From an uncultured Aquimarina sp. (GTDB taxonomy: Bacteria > Bacteroidota > Bacteroidia > Flavobacteriales > Flavobacteriaceae), in NCBI GenBank assembly GCA_947500545.1, contig CANMSO010000010.1, forward strand, positions 113,182-177,181: a stretch of DNA of 64,000 bases, written 5' to 3'. The stretch's first letter is position 1; the number at the start of each line of letters is the position of its first letter. Positions 61,031-64,000 of this stretch are shown here, one piece after another. The notes beneath the pieces are model-generated. The model was not told the DNA's origin and ran no database searches. It saw only the letters and a list, made by a program, of their open reading frames with translations. The position numbers and the translations under genes are program-made.

Positions 61031-61128
61031 TAACACCTCCCTAACCCTCCTCAAGGAGGGAATATTAATTCAAACAAATGCTAGAATACAATAAACAATT
61101 TATCCCCCTTTGAAGGGGGCAGGGGGAT
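61031..61128. repeat. Intergenic repeat with two G/C-rich hairpins
   Basis: CCCTCC-TCAA-GGAGGG (61045-61060) and CCCCCTT-TG-AAGGGGG (61104-61119), the latter followed by CAGGGGGAT. The G/C-rich runs stand out from the AT-rich background and look like a dispersed repeat of the kind scattered in Bacteroidota intergenic regions. No gene is encoded. Confidence 0.55.
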
Positions 61129-61151
61129 GTATATCTTCCCAACAATATTCA

Positions 61152-61568
61152 TTATTGTGAAATAATTTGAAGCTCTTTTGCAATTTGTATTGCTTGTGTT
61201 CGGCGTTTGGCATCTAACTTTACTAACAAATTAGAAACATGTGTTTTTATCGTACTTTCTGAAACAAACAATTTTTCTGCTATTTCCTTATTCGATAACC
61301 CCGAGGCTACTTTGCAAAGTACTTCGTATTCTCGTTTACTTAATCCTAGTGCTGCAATTTTTTTATGATCTATTTCTCCAACTATTTTCTTCTCTTTGTG
61401 CAGTACTCGTTTATTTATGATCACGCCAATTATAAAAAAGACAATAGCAATGATGGCAATTATTAGTTCAATAGAAGAATCTCCTGCAAGAACACTGTAT
61501 TTACTTAACTGAAACAATGCAAGCAGTGCTGCAATCAAAGCTGCGAATATTAGTATTGTTTTCCTCAC
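61152..61568 (-). CDS. LuxR-type HTH protein with a membrane anchor
   Basis: The 138-aa protein has two N-terminal hydrophobic helices (about 4-20 and 31-50) and a LuxR/FixJ helix-turn-helix (LSKREYEVLCKVASGLSNKE, IAEKLFVSESTIKTHVSNLL). It has no receiver domain. Such short membrane-bound LuxR proteins are frequent in Bacteroidota and their targets are not known. The 2-hydroxyacid dehydrogenase gene ends 10 nt before its start. Confidence 0.85.
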   Translation of the reverse strand: MRKTILIFAALIAALLALFQLSKYSVLAGDSSIELIIAIIAIVFFIIGVIINKRVLHKEKKIVGEIDHKKIAALGLSKREYEVLCKVASGLSNKEIAEKLFVSESTIKTHVSNLLVKLDAKRRTQAIQIAKELQIISQ

Positions 61569-61577
61569 GGGATAAAT

Positions 61578-62519
61578 TTAGCAAAAATTGGCTTTGATTT
61601 TATTCACAATGGTTTGCGCTAACTTTTCTTTGGATTCTATGGTCCAACCGGCTACATGAGGACTTAGAATTACATTATCCATTTTAAGTAGTTCCTGAAA
61701 AGCTTTGGGTATATCTTTCTTAGATTTAAACAAATTCTCAAAGGATGATTTTTCGTATTCTAAAACATCTAATCCAGCACCTAGTACTTTCCCTTCTTTT
61801 AATGCATCAACAAGATCCGTGGTTACTACACTTTTACCCCTGGCTGTGTTGATTAACCAAAATGGTTTTTTAAACTTATGAATGAATGATTTGTTAATCA
61901 TTCCAATAGTTTTACTGGTTTCAGGAGTATGTAAACTTAGTACATCTGTTTTTTCAAACAATTCTTTTAGTGCAACCTGGGTAGCATCACTATTTTCTAC
62001 ATCATCCAGAATGTCGTAACAAATGACTTCAACATTAAACCCTCTAAGTTTGCGGGCAAAGGCTCTTCCCATATTACCATAACCAATGATACCAACTGTT
62101 TTTCCATCTAGTTCTATCCCGCGATGTTCTTCGCGAAGCCATTTACCAGCTCGAACACTTTGATCACCTTGATTCAATTTATTGAACAGCGACAATATCA
62201 TACCTAAAGCATGCTCGCCAACGGCGTTACGATTGCCTTCAGGAGCATTAAAGAGTTTAATGCCTAATTTCTCTGCATACTCAATATCTATATTTTCAAG
62301 ACCTGCGCCAATACGACCAATAAATTTTAAATTCTTGGCTTTGTTAAGAAATGTTTTGTCAATGGCAAAACGGCTACGAATAATAATTCCATTATAGTTC
62401 ATGATTTTAGATTCGACTTCATCTTTAGTTGAAGTATAATCTTCATCGTTTTTGAAACCTGCTTTTTGAAGTTGATCTAATAGTAAAGTGTGGTTGGTAT
62501 CTAGGTGAAGGATTTCCAT
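61578..62519 (-). CDS. D-2-hydroxyacid dehydrogenase (3-phosphoglycerate dehydrogenase-like)
   Basis: The 313-aa enzyme has the NAD motif VGIIGYGNMGRAFARKLRGF, then LINTARGKSVVTTDLVDALK and the catalytic His block LSPHVAGWTIES. Arg and Glu of the triad are present in the family positions. The start ATG at 62519 (MEILHLDTNHTLLL) aligns better than the upstream in-frame ATG at 62540. No ACT domain is present, so it is not full-length SerA; glyoxylate or phosphoglycerate are possible substrates. Confidence 0.88.
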   Translation of the reverse strand: MEILHLDTNHTLLLDQLQKAGFKNDEDYTSTKDEVESKIMNYNGIIIRSRFAIDKTFLNKAKNLKFIGRIGAGLENIDIEYAEKLGIKLFNAPEGNRNAVGEHALGMILSLFNKLNQGDQSVRAGKWLREEHRGIELDGKTVGIIGYGNMGRAFARKLRGFNVEVICYDILDDVENSDATQVALKELFEKTDVLSLHTPETSKTIGMINKSFIHKFKKPFWLINTARGKSVVTTDLVDALKEGKVLGAGLDVLEYEKSSFENLFKSKKDIPKAFQELLKMDNVILSPHVAGWTIESKEKLAQTIVNKIKANFC

Positions 62520-62637
62520 ACGAAATTTATTGATGCTCAAAATTAAGTATTAAACGCCGATTATATATTAAAAATATCTCAAATTGAATACTCAAAATTA
62601 CGTAGGGTTACGAATATGATTATGGATAGATAGCAAA

Positions 62638-62645
62638 TACTTTTG
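62638..62645 (+). promoter_or_regulatory. -7 promoter box before the repeat protein gene
   Basis: TACTTTTG matches TAnnTTTG. It lies 103 nt before ATG 62749, so the mRNA would have a long leader. Confidence 0.45.
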
Positions 62646-62748
62646 TAGGTATAATGTTAAGCATGAAAAAGAATATTTAACAATATTTAATTCTCTTAAA
62701 GAAAAGTTAATATGTGCTTTTGCCGACTTAAATTCTAAACCCCAGAAT

Positions 62749-64000
62749 ATGATTAGAAAACTACACTCAGGATATGTTTTTTTATTACTACTGCCAATCA
62801 CTTTATTCTCTCAAGATCAAGTTTTTACAGACGATGTTATTGTACAGGGATCTATGCAAATAGGAGGTAGTGCACAAAATGGATATAGTTTTGGGTTCGA
62901 CACCTTTGTGATGAGTGAGGACAACCTTAGAATGCTTTTTGATGATACATCAGGAAACGCTTCATTTCCTTCTAATGACTGGCGATTTACTTTTAATGAT
63001 AGTAGTAATGGTGGAGATAATTATTTTTCTATAGATGATGTAACTGGAGGGAAAACACCTTTTAGAATAGATGCAGGTTCGCCCAATAATGCGTTTTATG
63101 TTGCTAATAACGGTAATATTGGTATTGGAACTAACAATCCCGGAGATTTTGAATTACATATTGCCGATGGAGATACCCCTTCGGTGCGTTTGGCACAAAG
63201 CGGAGGTGGGTACGGAAACCAAACCTGGGATGTTGCAGGAAATGAAACTAATTTCTTTATTCGGGATGCAACTAATGGTAGTAAATTGCCTTTCAGGATT
63301 CAACCTAATGCCCCAACCAATACACTTACACTAAGATCTGGGGGTACGATAGGCGTAGGTACATGGGGACCCAACAGTAATGCCTCAGTGCATATGAGTG
63401 CTACCAACAAAGGACTTCTTATTAATAGGATGACCACTGAGCAGCGTACAGATTTTGCAGCAAGTTTAGACGCCGGTGAAAACGGGATGATGGTATATGA
63501 CAATGAAGAAAATAAACTATACATCTGGAATGGTACTGAATGGGTAACCGATACCGATGCTCAAGATTTAGAACTTACAGATAATACATTAAGTTTAACG
63601 AATGATGCAACTACTATTGATCTGGCAAAATATTTAGATAATTCAGATGATCAAACTATTGATGTATTTCGATTAAACGGAAATAACCTAGAGTTGTCAT
63701 TGGAAAGTGATGACGTAGCTTCACAAACCGTTGACCTATCTGGATATTTGGATAATACCGATGCTCAGGATCTGGATTTATCCGGAAACGAGTTAAGCTT
63801 GACCAATGATGGTACCACGGTAGATCTTTCGGGCTACCTTGATAATACCGACAATCAAGAGTTGTCTTTTTCTAACAATGTGTTAAGCATTGCCAACGGA
63901 AGTAATACAGTAGACCTATCCAACTATTTGGATAATACTGATGCTCAGGACCTGGATTTATCCGGAAACGAGTTAAGCTTGACCAATGATGGTACCACGG
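62749..64000 (+). CDS. Large secreted repeat protein, N-terminal part (runs off the right edge)
   Basis: An open frame of 417 codons runs from ATG 62749 to the edge without a stop. It starts with a signal peptide (MIRKLHSGYVFLLLLPITLF, then SQ). Next are tail-fibre/adhesin-like blocks (NNGNIGIGTNNPGDF, GLLINRMTTEQRTDFAASL, GMMVYDNEENKLYIWNGTEW), then ~30-residue beta repeats of the type VDLSGYLDNTDAQDLDLSGN followed by ELSLTNDGTT. This is the pattern of large Bacteroidota surface proteins. The C-terminal part, including any sorting domain, is out of view. Confidence 0.8.
   Translation, partial: MIRKLHSGYVFLLLLPITLFSQDQVFTDDVIVQGSMQIGGSAQNGYSFGFDTFVMSEDNLRMLFDDTSGNASFPSNDWRFTFNDSSNGGDNYFSIDDVTGGKTPFRIDAGSPNNAFYVANNGNIGIGTNNPGDFELHIADGDTPSVRLAQSGGGYGNQTWDVAGNETNFFIRDATNGSKLPFRIQPNAPTNTLTLRSGGTIGVGTWGPNSNASVHMSATNKGLLINRMTTEQRTDFAASLDAGENGMMVYDNEENKLYIWNGTEWVTDTDAQDLELTDNTLSLTNDATTIDLAKYLDNSDDQTIDVFRLNGNNLELSLESDDVASQTVDLSGYLDNTDAQDLDLSGNELSLTNDGTTVDLSGYLDNTDNQELSFSNNVLSIANGSNTVDLSNYLDNTDAQDLDLSGNELSLTNDGTT
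63745..64000 (+). repeat. 180-bp direct repeat within the repeat protein gene
   Basis: The stretch 63745-63820 recurs at 63925-64000 with only two base differences. The unit is 180 bp, or 60 residues made of two related 30-residue halves. The second copy is cut by the window end, so more copies may follow. Confidence 0.85.

Noticed and set aside
1..64000. CRISPR arrays, tRNA or rRNA genes, insertion sequences, prophage
   Set aside because: No regular spaced direct repeats, no cloverleaf with CCA-type end, no transposase or phage structural gene was found by reading. The 180-bp repeats at the right edge are coding.

Overview
The window is AT-rich DNA from a member of the Bacteroidota, most likely a marine Flavobacteriaceae (Aquimarina-like is my guess, not shown). 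The basis is TAnnTTTG-type -7 promoter boxes, a type IX secretion C-terminal sorting domain, a b558-type succinate dehydrogenase, many signal peptides ending in Q-Q or SQ, membrane-anchored AraC regulators and short GG-leader peptides. No rRNA, tRNA, insertion sequence, prophage or CRISPR array was seen. Most of the window is ordinary chromosome with two accessory stretches.

Layout. 1-114: N-terminus of a PLP aminotransferase leaving the left edge. 320-3818: sdhCAB operon with a terminator. 3876-8455: a small Gly-rich peptide, a secreted protein, an NAD-binding epimerase-like protein and an M28 membrane peptidase. 8681-16163: CBS protein, GIDE-domain membrane protein, zinc-ribbon protein, HDAC-like deacetylase, two paralogous secreted proteins, metG. 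16266-19436: DUF1501/DUF1800 pair, the first with a twin-arginine-like signal and a T9SS tail. 19536-20794: LD-carboxypeptidase and YraN.

20804-25665: a tandemly duplicated cassette, [7TM-AraC regulator]-[NHL lipoprotein] twice, with a broken GG-leader peptide gene between the copies. All four genes carry the same promoter layout: TGTRY-N5-CGGTCGA-N19-TAnnTTTR-like box, then 22-25 nt to the ATG. 25679-32518: LACTB-like hydrolase, HTH membrane protein, mfd, class V aminotransferase.

32648-38418: a peptide locus. One lanthipeptide-type precursor (minus strand) and three GG-leader peptides (plus strand) lie between two TPR-transmembrane-AraC regulators. The three GG peptides share a 5' leader element with a TTCCTGA/TCAGGAA inverted repeat at a fixed distance from the ATG. 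No maturation enzyme or peptide exporter lies in the window.

38523-46608: an accessory run of small, mostly unknown genes (DUF1963, a DUF6745-type protein with its small QGDVLL-type partner, a tandem duplication with one short copy, ankyrin repeats, a phosphodiester glycosidase). 46769-50488: TerB-like protein, then a minus-strand operon of coiled-coil protein, 274-aa partner, Rab-like small GTPase and hybrid histidine kinase, which looks like a GTPase-linked signalling module.

50715-56517: fbp, GNAT, aspartate kinase, a fused PlsC/OlsB-type acyltransferase, nucleoside hydrolase. 56571-59020: a Crp/Fnr regulator with a palindrome upstream and an arsenic-type operon (arsR, DUF6428, GNAT, arsC) with an ArsR-type palindrome. 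59072-62519: TM2, VOC, DUF1801, DUF4199, LuxR-HTH and 2-hydroxyacid dehydrogenase genes. 62749-64000: start of a large secreted repeat protein with 180-bp repeats, cut by the right edge.

The best candidates for something undescribed are the CGGTCGA-driven AraC/NHL cassettes, the GG-peptide family that appears at both AraC loci, and the GTPase/histidine-kinase operon.
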